The notes under the pieces are model-generated. The model saw only the letters and a program-made list of their open reading frames with translations, made no database searches and had not been told where the DNA came from. A DNA stretch of 64,000 nucleotides from the NCBI RefSeq assembly GCF_000253155.1, contig NC_015291.1, positions 1,707,001 to 1,771,000 on the forward strand, written 5' to 3'. Source of the DNA: Streptococcus oralis Uo5. GTDB taxonomy: Bacteria; Bacillota; Bacilli; Lactobacillales; Streptococcaceae. Of the stretch, positions 1 to 9,847 are shown piece after piece. The position numbers and the translations under genes are program-made. Within the stretch, counting starts at the first letter, position 1. Every line of letters begins with the position of its first letter.

Positions 1-648
1 CTTAGAATCAGGCAAAATCTCATGACAAGCCTTAACCGCAAGACTACTAGCCAGTTGCGTATGATAAGCAACCTTAACCGCCGCTTTGGCATCTACCTTA
101 TGAGGATAGTGGGCATCATAGAAATAGCCAAATTCTACAGGGACAATGGGCTCGTTAAAGGTAATCCATTGGTCCACCAAGTCGCCGTAAGTCTCAAAAC
201 AAAAACGAGCATAGTCTTCATAAGCCTTGACAGTTTCCTTATTTTCCCAACCATCGCCGTCTTCTTGGAGGGCAAATGGCAGGTCGAAGTGATAGAGATT
301 GACTAAGAGACGAATCCCCTTGGCCTTAATGTCTTCAAAGACCTGACGGTAGAAAGTCACCCCTTGCGGATTGACCTCTCCACGCCCCTGTGGGAAAATA
401 CGAGACCACTGGATAGAAGTTCGGAAGGCTGTATGCCCAGTCTCTACCAAAAGCTCAATATCCTTTTTCCAGTTTTCATAGAAGGTAGATGTTTTGTCAG
501 GTCCAATTCCATTGTAATAACGGTTTGGCTCCACCTGATACCAATAATCCCAGAGATTATCTCCCTTGCCATCACCTGGCACTCGTCCTTCTGTCTGTGG
601 TCCAGAAGTGGAGGAACCCCAGACAAAATCCTTTGGAAATTTTAACAT
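1..648 (-). CDS. bglA: 6-phospho-beta-glucosidase, GH1 family (5' part only)
   Basis: The first 216 codons of a glycoside hydrolase family 1 enzyme are present; the C-terminal half lies beyond the left edge. The protein opens with a typical GH1 start (MLKFPKDFVWGSSTSGPQTE). It carries TSIQWSRIFPQG, a conserved segment of the (beta/alpha)8 barrel, and TFNEP around residue 165, whose Glu is the acid/base catalyst. GH1 enzymes of this type in streptococci hydrolyse phosphorylated beta-glucosides imported by PTS; the exact substrate cannot be read here because the second catalytic Glu and phosphate-binding residues are missing. An AAGAGG ribosome site precedes the ATG. It lies downstream of proS, separated by a terminator. 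Confidence 0.9.
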   Translation of the reverse strand, partial: MLKFPKDFVWGSSTSGPQTEGRVPGDGKGDNLWDYWYQVEPNRYYNGIGPDKTSTFYENWKKDIELLVETGHTAFRTSIQWSRIFPQGRGEVNPQGVTFYRQVFEDIKAKGIRLLVNLYHFDLPFALQEDGDGWENKETVKAYEDYARFCFETYGDLVDQWITFNEPIVPVEFGYFYDAHYPHKVDAKAAVKVAYHTQLASSLAVKACHEILPDSK

Positions 649-696
649 TGTTATACCTCTTAACTTGATGATGTATTCTTCACTCTCATTATATAG

Positions 697-740
697 AAAA
701 AACAAGGTAAAAACTAGTTACATTTTTGCCTTGTTTTTCT
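697..740. terminator. Hairpin terminator between proS and bglA
   Basis: An A-rich arm (AAAAACAAGGTAAAAA) pairs with TTTTTGCCTTGTTTTT around a short loop, with T-runs on both strands. In the minus direction it follows the proS stop codon. A TATAAT-like -10 for bglA (minus strand, about 689-696) sits immediately beyond it. Confidence 0.7.
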
Positions 741-754
741 TCTGATTAAAGTTT

Positions 755-2620
<1,866 letters not shown>

Positions 2621-2624
2621 TTAT

Positions 2625-3881
2625 CTAAAAGAAGAGTCGCATAATGTCATTCCAGGTCACAGCTAGCATCAAGACAACCATGATAACTACACCAGCCATG
2701 GTGACATAGGTTTCAATTTCTTGTTTAAGGGGTTTCCGGCGGATAGCCTCTAGGATATTGAGCACAATCTTTCCACCATCCAAAGCCGGAATCGGAATCA
2801 AGTTAAAAATCCCGATATTGATGGAAATCATAGCTAGGAAATAGAGGACATTCTCAAGACCATTTTTAGCAGCATCGCTACTTGCCTTAAAAATGGCAAC
2901 GGGACCACCGAGTTTGTTCAAATCTGGATGGAAAATCAAGTTTTTCAGAGCCGAAAGGATGCGGAGCCCAGAGTCAGCAGCTGTCGTAAATCCACCAACA
3001 AACATGGATAGAAAGTCTGACTTGACCCCCGGTTGAACTCCGAGAATATAGCGTCCTTGATTTTCTTCTGGAGTCACAGTGACTTGTTTTTCGCTACCAT
3101 TTTCAGAAATGGTCACATCTAAGGTCGGGGCAGTCTTGTCCTTGGTATCTGCTTCCACAGCCTGGGTCAAGTCTTGCCAATTCTTAACCTCATGCGAGCC
3201 GACCTTGGTGATTTGAGCTGTCTCAGCTACGCCCACCTTAGCCAAAGCTCCTTCTGGCATGACATGAAAGAGATTGGTCTGAGTATCTCTAACACCGCCC
3301 TGCAAAAAGATCAAGATCCAAAAAACAACAACACCTAAGATAAAGTTATTCATAGGACCTGCAAAGTTGGTGATGAGTTTGCCCCAGATAGAAGCATTTT
3401 GATACTGTACATCCAAAGGAGCGATGCGCACTTCGGTTCCGTCTTCTTCAACAACCGTTGCATCATGATCCACTGTAAAAGTCTTTTCTTCTTCCAGGAC
3501 CAACCCCTTGATAAAGAGCTTGTCTTCAAAGTCAAACTGGGTTACCTGCATAGGAAGAGCCGTTTGATCCAGTTTCTTCCCTGAGAGGTTGATCCGTTTG
3601 ACCTTACCATCATCAGCAAGTGTTAAACTGACTGGAGTTCCTGTCTTGATTTCTGTCGCATCATCACCCCAGCCTGCCATACGAACATAGCCTCCTAGAG
3701 GAAGGATTCGAATGGTATAAGCAGTGCCATCCTTACCGATATGGGAAAAAATCTTGGGCCCCATACCAATGGCAAATTCACGAACTAGAATGCCTGATTT
3801 CTTGGCAAAATAAAAATGTCCAAACTCATGCACCACCACAATAATCCCAAAAACGAGGATAAAGGTTAGCAATCCAATCAT
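2625..3881 (-). CDS. eep: RIP metalloprotease Eep/RseP (site-2 protease)
   Basis: Intramembrane zinc metalloprotease of family M50, 418 aa. HEFGH at residues 18-22 in the first membrane helix supplies two zinc ligands and the catalytic Glu. A PDZ-like segment lies in the middle (about 200-290), and [12 protein letters not shown] near residue 355 supplies the third ligand. Hydrophobic helices lie at both ends. In Gram-positive cocci Eep-type proteases trim signal and lipoprotein-leader peptides and pheromone precursors; the substrates here are inferred from relatives. It sits between cdsA and proS with gaps of about 16 bp on each side, so it is co-transcribed. Confidence 0.95.
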   Translation of the reverse strand: MIGLLTFILVFGIIVVVHEFGHFYFAKKSGILVREFAIGMGPKIFSHIGKDGTAYTIRILPLGGYVRMAGWGDDATEIKTGTPVSLTLADDGKVKRINLSGKKLDQTALPMQVTQFDFEDKLFIKGLVLEEEKTFTVDHDATVVEEDGTEVRIAPLDVQYQNASIWGKLITNFAGPMNNFILGVVVFWILIFLQGGVRDTQTNLFHVMPEGALAKVGVAETAQITKVGSHEVKNWQDLTQAVEADTKDKTAPTLDVTISENGSEKQVTVTPEENQGRYILGVQPGVKSDFLSMFVGGFTTAADSGLRILSALKNLIFHPDLNKLGGPVAIFKASSDAAKNGLENVLYFLAMISINIGIFNLIPIPALDGGKIVLNILEAIRRKPLKQEIETYVTMAGVVIMVVLMLAVTWNDIMRLFF

Positions 3882-3896
3882 TCAATATTCCTTTCT

Positions 3897-4700
3897 TTAA
3901 AACAGGCCAAATAAGTGCATCATTGGAAACACAATCAGCATGCTGTCAAAGCGATCCAACACACCACCATGTCCAGGGATAAATTTTCCAGAATCCTTGA
4001 CACCGAAATGGCGTTTCATGGCACTCTCAATCAAGTCACCAAACTGACCTGCTACACTGAAGAAGGCTGCAAAGAGACTCATTCTATAAATCCCATAAGG
4101 AAGAGCAACTGTGCTGTCCACTAACATGAAAATCACTGTTATCAGTACCGCACCTAGAATACCCCCGACAAAGCCCTCAATACTCTTATTAGGAGAAACT
4201 CTCGGCGCCAACTTATGTCTACCAAAATTCATCCCTGTCAGGTAGGCTGCGCTATCTGTCGCCCAAACGATAAAAAGGGCCAAAAGTACCTTGTCAAAAC
4301 CTGCCACCCGAGCATCTAGTAAGGCATTGAAACCAAAACCAACATAAAAACTCACAGCAATTGGAAAGGCTGCATCTTCAATCGTATAGCTTCTACTGAA
4401 AACTGTCATCCCTAACATAATTGTAATCAAAACACTGTAGGCCACTACATTGCCATCAACCGGCAAAAAAGTTAGGTAATTTTCTAAGGGGATTGTGAGT
4501 GCAAAGGTTGCAAGGAGGGTCAAGGTGCCCTCAATGGTCATGGTCTTTAGTCCCTTCATGTGCAGGAGCTCATGGACGCCTAGCATTGCTAACAAGCCAA
4601 TCCCTATCTGCAACAGGAGCCCGCCAACAAACAAGACGGGAAGGAAGATAAGCAGAGCCAGTCCGGCAAACAGTGTTCTCTCTTGTAAATCCTTGGTCAT
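3897..4700 (-). CDS. cdsA: Phosphatidate cytidylyltransferase
   Basis: Integral membrane enzyme of 267 aa making CDP-diacylglycerol from phosphatidate and CTP, the precursor of phosphatidylglycerol and cardiolipin. Several hydrophobic helices fill the N-terminal two thirds. The C-terminal family signature is visible as SPNKSIEGFVGG followed by KRHFGVKDSGKFIPGHGG and LDRFDS, which carry the conserved Asp and Lys residues. The gene starts 8 bp after uppS stops and is followed by eep. A cardiolipin synthase (40.3-41.9 kb) lies in the same window. Confidence 0.96.
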   Translation of the reverse strand: MTKDLQERTLFAGLALLIFLPVLFVGGLLLQIGIGLLAMLGVHELLHMKGLKTMTIEGTLTLLATFALTIPLENYLTFLPVDGNVVAYSVLITIMLGMTVFSRSYTIEDAAFPIAVSFYVGFGFNALLDARVAGFDKVLLALFIVWATDSAAYLTGMNFGRHKLAPRVSPNKSIEGFVGGILGAVLITVIFMLVDSTVALPYGIYRMSLFAAFFSVAGQFGDLIESAMKRHFGVKDSGKFIPGHGGVLDRFDSMLIVFPMMHLFGLF

Positions 4701-4708
4701 ATTTTCTC

Positions 4709-5467
4709 CTAAACTCCTCCAAATCGGCGATGACGACGATTGTAGGCAAGAATTGCTTCCTGTAAGGCTTCCTCGTCAAAATCAGGCCACAGGGTATCCA
4801 TAAAATAGAGCTCACTATATGCCCCCTGCCATGGAAGGAAATTGCTCAAGCGTAATTCTCCACTGGTACGAATAATCAAGTCCGGATCTCGCACATCCTT
4901 AGGTAAATGTTGGGTGAAGAGATAATTGCCAATCAATTCCTCTGTGATATCACCCGGATTGATTTTCGCATCTAAAACATCCTGAGAAATCAGCTTAACA
5001 GCCTGTGTAATCTCAGCACGTCCACCATAGTTAAGAGCAAAATTGAGAATCAAACCCGTATTGTTCTTAGTCAATTCCTCTGCTTTTGTCAAAGCTTCAA
5101 AAGTCGGCTTAGGCAGACGGTCCGTCTCACCAATCATCTGAATTTTAACATTATTTGCATGCAATTCAGGAACATAGTTATCATAAAACTCGACTGGTAA
5201 GTTCATGATAAACTTGACTTCCTGATCCGGACGCGTCCAATTTTCCGTTGAAAAGGCATAAACCGTGATGACCTTAACGCCCAGTTTGTTGGCCGCCTTA
5301 GTCACCTTTTGGAGGGCTTCCATCCCTGCCTTATGACCAAAAACCCGTGGTTGCATGCGTCTTTTAGCCCAGCGACCATTCCCATCCATGATGATGCCAA
5401 TATGATTAGGAACCTGTATTGGAACCTCTACTTCTGCAGCTTTATCTTTCTTAAAAAATCCAAACAT
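4709..5467 (-). CDS. uppS: Isoprenyl (undecaprenyl) diphosphate synthase
   Basis: Cis-prenyltransferase of 252 aa extending farnesyl diphosphate to the C55 carrier lipid of wall synthesis, cytoplasmic at the membrane face. HIGIIMDGNGRWAK near residue 22 contains the catalytic Asp; RTSGELRLSNFLPWQ near residue 200 is the second family signature. An in-frame ATG lies 18 nt upstream at 5485, but AGGA sits 8 nt before the ATG at 5467, and the protein then begins MFGFFKKDK as in relatives, so this start is preferred. It is the first gene of the uppS-cdsA-eep-proS operon. Confidence 0.95.
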   Translation of the reverse strand: MFGFFKKDKAAEVEVPIQVPNHIGIIMDGNGRWAKRRMQPRVFGHKAGMEALQKVTKAANKLGVKVITVYAFSTENWTRPDQEVKFIMNLPVEFYDNYVPELHANNVKIQMIGETDRLPKPTFEALTKAEELTKNNTGLILNFALNYGGRAEITQAVKLISQDVLDAKINPGDITEELIGNYLFTQHLPKDVRDPDLIIRTSGELRLSNFLPWQGAYSELYFMDTLWPDFDEEALQEAILAYNRRHRRFGGV

Positions 5468-5499
5468 GATCTTATTCCTATTCAAAAATCTATCGTTTT

Positions 5500-5508
5500 A
5501 TTATACCA
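5500..5508 (-). promoter_or_regulatory. Extended -10 promoter of the uppS operon
   Basis: On the minus strand TGGTATAAT lies about 33 bp upstream of the uppS start. The TGn extension makes this a plausible extended -10 promoter; no good -35 is seen. Confidence 0.55.
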
Positions 5509-5560
5509 TACTTCCCTATTTTCTTCTATTGCTAAGTTACTATCATTACTTGTAAGTAAC

Positions 5561-5653
5561 AAAAAATAAGCCGCCTGATTGGGCGACTTTATTTTATAGG
5601 GAGATTATTATGAAAAAGTTTTAGGAGTTTAAGTTAAGTTTCTCTTAACTTAT
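5561..5653 (-). ncRNA. cia-dependent small RNA (csRNA / ccn family), copy 1
   Basis: About 93 nt. A CiaR-type promoter (see 5660-5692) drives it. The RNA starts with an AAGTTAAG/CTTAACTT hairpin, contains a single-stranded stretch with TTTTTCATAATAATCTCC, and ends in the terminator GTCGCC-CAATCA-GGCGGC plus T-run. The middle is complementary to a ribosome site plus ATG (GGAGATTATTATGAAAAA), which is how csRNAs are known to block translation initiation. Three further copies lie at 7.3, 7.5 and 17.5 kb. Ends are inferred from the promoter and terminator. Confidence 0.85.
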
Positions 5654-5659
5654 GGACTT

Positions 5660-5692
5660 AGTATACCGTTCCTAACTTAAATTTTTCTTAAG
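5660..5692 (-). promoter_or_regulatory. CiaR box and -10 of csRNA copy 1
   Basis: Minus strand: CTTAAG-N5-TTTAAG, then exactly 10 nt, then TATACT. This matches the TTTAAG-N5-TTTAAG CiaR direct repeat that replaces a -35. It overlaps the stop codon and last codons of the upstream gene (5677-6261). Confidence 0.8.
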
Positions 5693-6261
5693 TTTTTTGA
5701 AAAAGTGAGATTTTCCCATTTTTCTTGCCAATTTTTCTTGGACAGGCGTTCTTGATAGAGCTTCATCCGGTCCTCATTGTCTAGGAAATGAGGAGTTGGG
5801 GATACGTAAAAGTTAAAAATATCCTCTAAACCATAAGGCGCAAAGAGCTCTAAAGTTGCGTCGGCATGCAAGCGAAGCCCTATCGCTGTACAGCGCTCGG
5901 GATATTTACTCATGGCATCACGAGAACTCGTGTAAGGCGCTGTGTGGGGACTGTGTAGATGCATATAAACCTGATTTTTCAACTCCCACTGATACTGAGG
6001 GAAATCTTCTCTCAGCTTGTTCTCTAGGGATACTGTTTCCTCATAAGAAACATCTGGATCAAAGAAAATCACATCCACATCCGTCTCACGGTCAAAAGGC
6101 GATTTGTCTGACAAGAGATTCCAGATGAAATTCCTGACAGAACCTGCTGCCAACCACGAATCTTTCAGATCAAGGTCACGAATGATGGTCAGAATGGTCA
6201 TCATATCTGGATTTTCTCTAAAAACGTCTAGAATTTCTTGCTTATTTTTCATTGTATTCAT
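5677..6261 (-). CDS. Nucleotidyltransferase-like family protein (COG3575 type)
   Basis: Protein of 194 aa resembling the nucleotidyltransferase-6 family of unknown substrate. It has [12 protein letters not shown] and a downstream TDVDVIFFD, the G(S/G)-x(n)-DxD pattern expected of a nucleotidyltransferase fold. The gene overlaps the 3' end of ruvB by 20 bp. Two starts are possible: the ATG at 6261, and ATG at 6252, which is better spaced (about 10 nt) from an AGGG. Translation is probably coupled to ruvB. The promoter of csRNA copy 1 is embedded in its last codons. Confidence 0.8.
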   Translation of the reverse strand: MNTMKNKQEILDVFRENPDMMTILTIIRDLDLKDSWLAAGSVRNFIWNLLSDKSPFDRETDVDVIFFDPDVSYEETVSLENKLREDFPQYQWELKNQVYMHLHSPHTAPYTSSRDAMSKYPERCTAIGLRLHADATLELFAPYGLEDIFNFYVSPTPHFLDNEDRMKLYQERLSKKNWQEKWENLTFSKNLRKI

Positions 6262-7240
6262 ACCCTAAATGCTCATATGCCTTAGCTGTCGCCACCCGTC
6301 CAGAACGAGTTCGCATGATAAATCCTTTCTGGATGAGGTAAGGTTCGTACATATCTTCGACCGTCTCGCGTTCTTCTGCTATATTAACAGAAAGGGTTCC
6401 CAGTCCTACAGGACCACCACCATACATCTCAATCATGGTGCGAAGGATTTTTTGGTCCACATAGTCCAAACCTTCATGGTCTACATCTAACATGGTCAAA
6501 GCCTTATCGGTAATGACATCATCGATAACCCCATTTCCCATAATCTGGGCAAAGTCGCGCACGCGCTTGAGGAGACGATTGGCGATACGAGGAGTTCCAC
6601 GACTGCGTAAGGCCAGCTCGGCAGCTGCCTCATGAGTGATTTCCATCTCAAAAATATCTGCTGTCCGCTCAACAATTTCCGTCAAATCATTATGGGCATA
6701 GTATTCCATATGACCTGTAATCCCAAAACGTGCTCGCAGAGGATTTGAAAGCATACCGGCTCGGGTTGTCGCACCAATCAAGGTGAATGGTGGCAAGTCC
6801 AAATGAACACTACGACTGCCTTCTCCAGCCCCAATCATGATATCAATGTAAAAGTCCTCCATGGCACTGTAAAGCACCTCTTCCACCGACATGGGCAGGC
6901 GATGAATCTCGTCAATAAAGAGAACATCTCCAGGCTCCAAATCATTCAAAATAGCTACCAAGTCACCCGCTTTTTCAATGACAGGACCAGACGTTTGCTT
7001 GAGATTGACTCCCAGTTCATTGGCAATAACAAAGGCCATGGTCGTTTTCCCCAAACCTGGAGGCCCAAATAAGAGTACATGGTCCAGCGCCTCATCACGC
7101 ATTTTAGCAGCTTCGATAAAGATTTGCAGCTGGTCCTTGACCTTGTCCTGACCGATATATTCACGTAAATATTTGGGACGGAGGGTACGTTCTACCAACT
7201 CCTCATCACCCATGATTTCATTATCTAAAATTCTACTCAT
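6242..7240 (-). CDS. ruvB: Holliday junction branch migration helicase RuvB
   Basis: AAA+ motor of 332 aa that drives branch migration with RuvA. Walker [10 protein letters not shown] at residues 59-67, Walker B DEIH, sensor GATTRAGML and the C-terminal winged helix ending in [16 protein letters not shown] are all seen. Length is normal for the family. ruvA is not adjacent, as is usual in streptococci. The stop overlaps the next gene by 20 bp. The next upstream features are two tandem csRNAs, and TATAAT (minus, about 7249) lies just before the start. Confidence 0.98.
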   Translation of the reverse strand: MSRILDNEIMGDEELVERTLRPKYLREYIGQDKVKDQLQIFIEAAKMRDEALDHVLLFGPPGLGKTTMAFVIANELGVNLKQTSGPVIEKAGDLVAILNDLEPGDVLFIDEIHRLPMSVEEVLYSAMEDFYIDIMIGAGEGSRSVHLDLPPFTLIGATTRAGMLSNPLRARFGITGHMEYYAHNDLTEIVERTADIFEMEITHEAAAELALRSRGTPRIANRLLKRVRDFAQIMGNGVIDDVITDKALTMLDVDHEGLDYVDQKILRTMIEMYGGGPVGLGTLSVNIAEERETVEDMYEPYLIQKGFIMRTRSGRVATAKAYEHLGYEYNEK

Positions 7241-7272
7241 GCTCCTATTATAGCAAAAATCCAGCCTACAAA

Positions 7273-7371
7273 CAAAAAAGCCACCTGATTGGGTGGCTTC
7301 TTTAGGGAGATTATTATGAAAAAGAAAAGTTTAGGATTTCATTAAATAAAGTTAGGAGGTCTTTATTTAAT
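7273..7371 (-). ncRNA. cia-dependent small RNA (csRNA), copy 2
   Basis: About 99 nt. The 5' hairpin pairs ATTAAATAAAG with CTTTATTTAAT around an ACCTCCTAA loop. It is followed by single-stranded TTTTTCATAATAATCTCC and the terminator GCCACC-CAATCA-GGTGGC with a T6 run. Both the CCTCC loop and the second segment could pair with ribosome binding sites. Transcription on the minus strand starts about 7 nt after TATTAT. It is in tandem with copy 3. Confidence 0.87.
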
Positions 7372-7377
7372 GATTAT

Positions 7378-7410
7378 ATAATACAAGATGAATCTTAAAG
7401 CTAACTTAAC
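7378..7410 (-). promoter_or_regulatory. CiaR box and -10 of csRNA copy 2
   Basis: Minus strand: GTTAAG-GCTAA-complement spacer-TTTAAG (two hexamers 5 nt apart), 10 nt, then TATTAT. Same geometry as the other three csRNA promoters. Confidence 0.8.
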
Positions 7411-7473
7411 TTTTTCTCTGATTTATCATTTTTTTTAAATTTTTTTCAAATGGAATTTTCTTTTTCAAGCCAC

Positions 7474-7673
7474 AAAAAAGCCACCTGATTGGGTGACTTC
7501 TTTAGGAGATTATGATGAAAAAGAAAAGTTTGGGATTTCATTAAATAAAGGGTACTCAATGAAAATCGAAATCAGACTAGGCAGATAGACGCAAGCGTAA
7601 CGATAGTTAGCTAAGTCGACTCTAACGAAGGCTGGTGAGATTTTCGAAGAGTATTAGGAGGTCTTTATCTAAT
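7474..7673 (-). ncRNA. cia-dependent small RNA (csRNA), copy 3, enlarged by an inserted repeat
   Basis: Predicted at about 200 nt, roughly twice the other copies. The 5' arm (ATTAGATAAAG) and 3' arm (CTTTATTTAAT) of the first hairpin are kept, but a repeat of about 104 bp (7552-7655) sits in the loop between them. The distal part with TTTTTCATCATAATCTCC and the terminator (GTCACC-CAATCA-GGTGGC, T6) is intact. The CiaR-type promoter is intact, so a long functional csRNA is likely; csRNAs of about 200 nt are known in streptococci. Confidence 0.8.
7552..7655. repeat. BOX-like repeat inserted in csRNA copy 3
   Basis: It begins TACTCAATGAAAATC and ends GATTTTCGAAGAGTA, the same termini as the BOX element at 62310-62460, and the termini form an inverted repeat. 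The internal sequence differs from the boxA/boxB/boxC modules of that element. Comparison with csRNA copy 2 shows it splits AAATAAAG|TTAGGAGGTC, so the insertion point is precise. Confidence 0.7.
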
Positions 7674-7679
7674 AACTAT

Positions 7680-7712
7680 ATAATACACGAGGAGACTTAA
7701 ACTTTACTTAAT
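7680..7712 (-). promoter_or_regulatory. CiaR box and -10 of csRNA copy 3
   Basis: Minus strand: ATTAAG-N5-TTTAAG, 10 nt, TATTAT. It lies just before the stop of the upstream GNAT gene region (7727). Confidence 0.8.
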
Positions 7713-7726
7713 AAAAAATAATTTTT

Positions 7727-8143
7727 TTATCTTTTTCGATCCACCCAAATCATCCCTGTGCAATCATAAGTAGATAGGGTTTCAAAGCCCAGAGAACGGT
7801 AGAATCCCAAGTTTTTATCTGTTTGGTCTGTCACCAGTTGGACTTGATAGGCATCTTTGTAATCACCTAAAGCCTCTTTCATCAAGTCGCTACCAATCCC
7901 TTGGCGCTGATAGCTAGGCAAAACGATCAAATCCTGGACAAAAATAGATGAAAAACCATCTCCGACCAAACGGACCAAGCCAACCACGGCATCTCCATCA
8001 CGTGCCAAATAAATCGCTAATGAGTGACACAAGGCCTTCTCCAACATTTGAGGTTGATGTGTATAATTTGTCCATCCAACTGCCTGATAGAGATGCAAAA
8101 CATCTTCTAACTTGACAACTTCTTGCTTTCTCACGCTAATCAT
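7727..8143 (-). CDS. GNAT family N-acetyltransferase
   Basis: Protein of 138 aa with the acetyl-CoA binding loop QRQGIG near residue 83 and the typical beta-bulge DLIVLPSYQRQGIG, followed by NLGFYRSLGFE, the C-terminal GNAT motif. The substrate is unknown; such small stand-alone GNATs acetylate small amines or protein termini. It lies 11 bp downstream of a second, unrelated GNAT gene (8155-8850) and is probably co-transcribed with it. Confidence 0.88.
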   Translation of the reverse strand: MISVRKQEVVKLEDVLHLYQAVGWTNYTHQPQMLEKALCHSLAIYLARDGDAVVGLVRLVGDGFSSIFVQDLIVLPSYQRQGIGSDLMKEALGDYKDAYQVQLVTDQTDKNLGFYRSLGFETLSTYDCTGMIWVDRKR

Positions 8144-8154
8144 GTCATCACCTC

Positions 8155-8850
8155 TTAGAGCTCTCTCAAGCTCTTATACTGCCGTCCATCTTTATCAAAG
8201 TTTTCAGGAGCCAGCCATGCTTCCAAACGAGCTTTAACTTGAGGCCAGTCCTTATCAATCATAGAGAGCCAATCCGTATCCCGTGTACGTCCCTTATAAA
8301 CGACTGCCTGGCGGAAGGTTCCTTCATAGACAAAGCCCAAACGCTCCGCAGCTCGTCTGGATGGGAGATTGAGAGCATCGCATTTCCACTCATAGCGACG
8401 ATAGTTAATCTCCTCAAAAACATACCGTGCCAGGAGATACTGGGCTTCTGTCCCTATACGTGTTCCCCTGAGTTCTGGAGAAAAAGTGACAGCACCCACT
8501 TCTATTACTCGGTTATTCTGATCAATGCGCATGAGAGAAAAAGTTCCCAAGGCCTTACCAGTTGCCTTGTCTACAATCGCATAGTAAAAGCGATCCTTAC
8601 GAGCCAACATCTGATTTAAGACGGTAACCAGTTCCTCCATATCTGCCACTGGTTCCTGAAAGAGGTAGGTCCACATCTCCCGAGGAGTACCTGGACCATA
8701 AACAGCTAATAAATCCTCCGCATGCTTTTCCAGCGAAAGAGCCTCTATTCGAGCGTAGCGCCCTTCTAAGAAATCAATGGAAGGCAATTCTCCTGGAGTA
8801 TAACCTTCCATTGACTCACCAATTATCTGACCATATTCATTTACTGGCAT
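8155..8850 (-). CDS. GNAT acetyltransferase, RimJ/RimL-like
   Basis: Protein of 231 aa with the RimJ/RimL layout: an N-terminal RYARIEALS strand, a central FYYAIVDKATGKALGTFSLM, the acetyl-CoA loop (ELRGTRIGTEAQ) and the closing RRAAERLGFVYEGTFRQ. This family N-acetylates ribosomal protein termini or small molecules; the substrate here is not determinable. Length is somewhat above the usual 170-200 aa because of extended ends. First gene of a two-GNAT unit; the GNAT at 7727 follows. Confidence 0.87.
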   Translation of the reverse strand: MPVNEYGQIIGESMEGYTPGELPSIDFLEGRYARIEALSLEKHAEDLLAVYGPGTPREMWTYLFQEPVADMEELVTVLNQMLARKDRFYYAIVDKATGKALGTFSLMRIDQNNRVIEVGAVTFSPELRGTRIGTEAQYLLARYVFEEINYRRYEWKCDALNLPSRRAAERLGFVYEGTFRQAVVYKGRTRDTDWLSMIDKDWPQVKARLEAWLAPENFDKDGRQYKSLREL

Positions 8851-8944
8851 CGTTTTTCTCCTTGTTTTACACTGAAAATACTATATCCTAAATTGCTCTA
8901 TATGGAAACTAGCGTTCTCCTCAAACCTCATCCTCAACACTACA

Positions 8945-9364
8945 TTAGTGATTCGTTTTCTTTCTTTTATCTTCTAAGGCTTGATTAATTCGTTGGGTTA
9001 GTTTGTGAGTTTGCCAGATCTGGTACAACCATATCAGTCCATAAATTAATAAGAAAAAGAACCAAAGCAAGGGACTCAACAATGCTGAACCCCAGCCAAA
9101 AAATAAGTAGGTCAATACTAAAATAGTAGCTGTCGCTAATAAATGAACTCCCACACGCATACTATAAGCAAGAAACTCTAGCCTTTCAAGGATTAAGGTC
9201 AATACCCCCATAATTCCACTCATCAAAAACAAAGCTAGAATATTTTTTGTCGTTGGTGCGGGATAGGTAATACCTGAATAAAACTGAGCCAATAACACCA
9301 AACTCAAATAAACAAAGGAGGCCGTACGCATTCCTGATACAAAATAAGCAATCAATCGCTTCAT
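8945..9364 (-). CDS. DUF3021 family membrane protein (LytTR partner)
   Basis: Protein of 139 aa with four hydrophobic segments (about residues 8-28, 40-60, 68-92, 95-115) and a basic C-terminal tail (KLTQRINQALEDKRKK). The pattern and its position directly after a LytTR gene fit the DUF3021 family. In LytTR regulatory systems such as the HdrRM and BrsRM pairs of S. mutans, the membrane protein inhibits the DNA-binding partner. Nine bases separate it from the regulator. That it acts as the inhibitor here is inferred from the pairing. Confidence 0.8.
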   Translation of the reverse strand: MKRLIAYFVSGMRTASFVYLSLVLLAQFYSGITYPAPTTKNILALFLMSGIMGVLTLILERLEFLAYSMRVGVHLLATATILVLTYLFFGWGSALLSPLLWFFFLLIYGLIWLYQIWQTHKLTQRINQALEDKRKKTNH

Positions 9365-9373
9365 GATTTTCTC

Positions 9374-9829
9374 CTATAAACCTAGATAATCCATTAAGGA
9401 CTTAACGTATTTCCGACTCACACTCGATTTGAGACCCCGAGTCATCTTAGCCATCATGTTCCCTGAAAAGCTATCCGATAATGACTCTAAATGGTCAATG
9501 TTTATAACTGAATGACGTGATATCTGTATGAAATTACGCCGGTTAACCCGATTCTGAAAGTTTGTCAATGTTTCCTTAGTTTTATAAATCCCATCTACCG
9601 TATAAATGGTCAACAAATTCTTATCAATATCTGCTAGAATAAGATCCTCAATTTTCACCATAACCAGATGATCATCCGTTCGAATAGGAATGACCACCTG
9701 ATTAGTCGTTGAAAATTGTTCTAAATACTCCATGACTTCTCTTGCTTGATCGGTTAACTGAGCTGCCTGAATTAAAATGTGTGGGTCTTTTTCTGAAAAC
9801 TCTGTCTTCATTTCAAAACGAATCTTCAT
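9374..9829 (-). CDS. LytTR-domain transcriptional regulator
   Basis: Protein of 151 aa without a receiver domain. The C-terminal two thirds is a LytTR DNA-binding domain: VKIEDLILADIDKNLLTIYT, then RRNFIQISRHSVINIDHLES and SVSRKYVKSLMDYLG. The N-terminal 45 residues are a short helical leader. It lies between an ABC-2 permease gene and DUF3021, so the operon couples a transporter to a membrane-controlled regulator. Regulators of this class often activate their own operon and a few bacteriocin or competence genes; the targets here are unknown. Confidence 0.88.
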   Translation of the reverse strand: MKIRFEMKTEFSEKDPHILIQAAQLTDQAREVMEYLEQFSTTNQVVIPIRTDDHLVMVKIEDLILADIDKNLLTIYTVDGIYKTKETLTNFQNRVNRRNFIQISRHSVINIDHLESLSDSFSGNMMAKMTRGLKSSVSRKYVKSLMDYLGL

Positions 9830-9847
9830 TTTCTCTCCAATACATCT

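Noticed and set aside
7273..7320. Short ORF starting ATGAAAAAGAAAAG on the plus strand behind AGGGAGATTATT.
   Set aside because: The ribosome site and ATG are the mirror of the anti-ribosome segment of the csRNA on the other strand, and recur in all copies; the frame is short and ends quickly.
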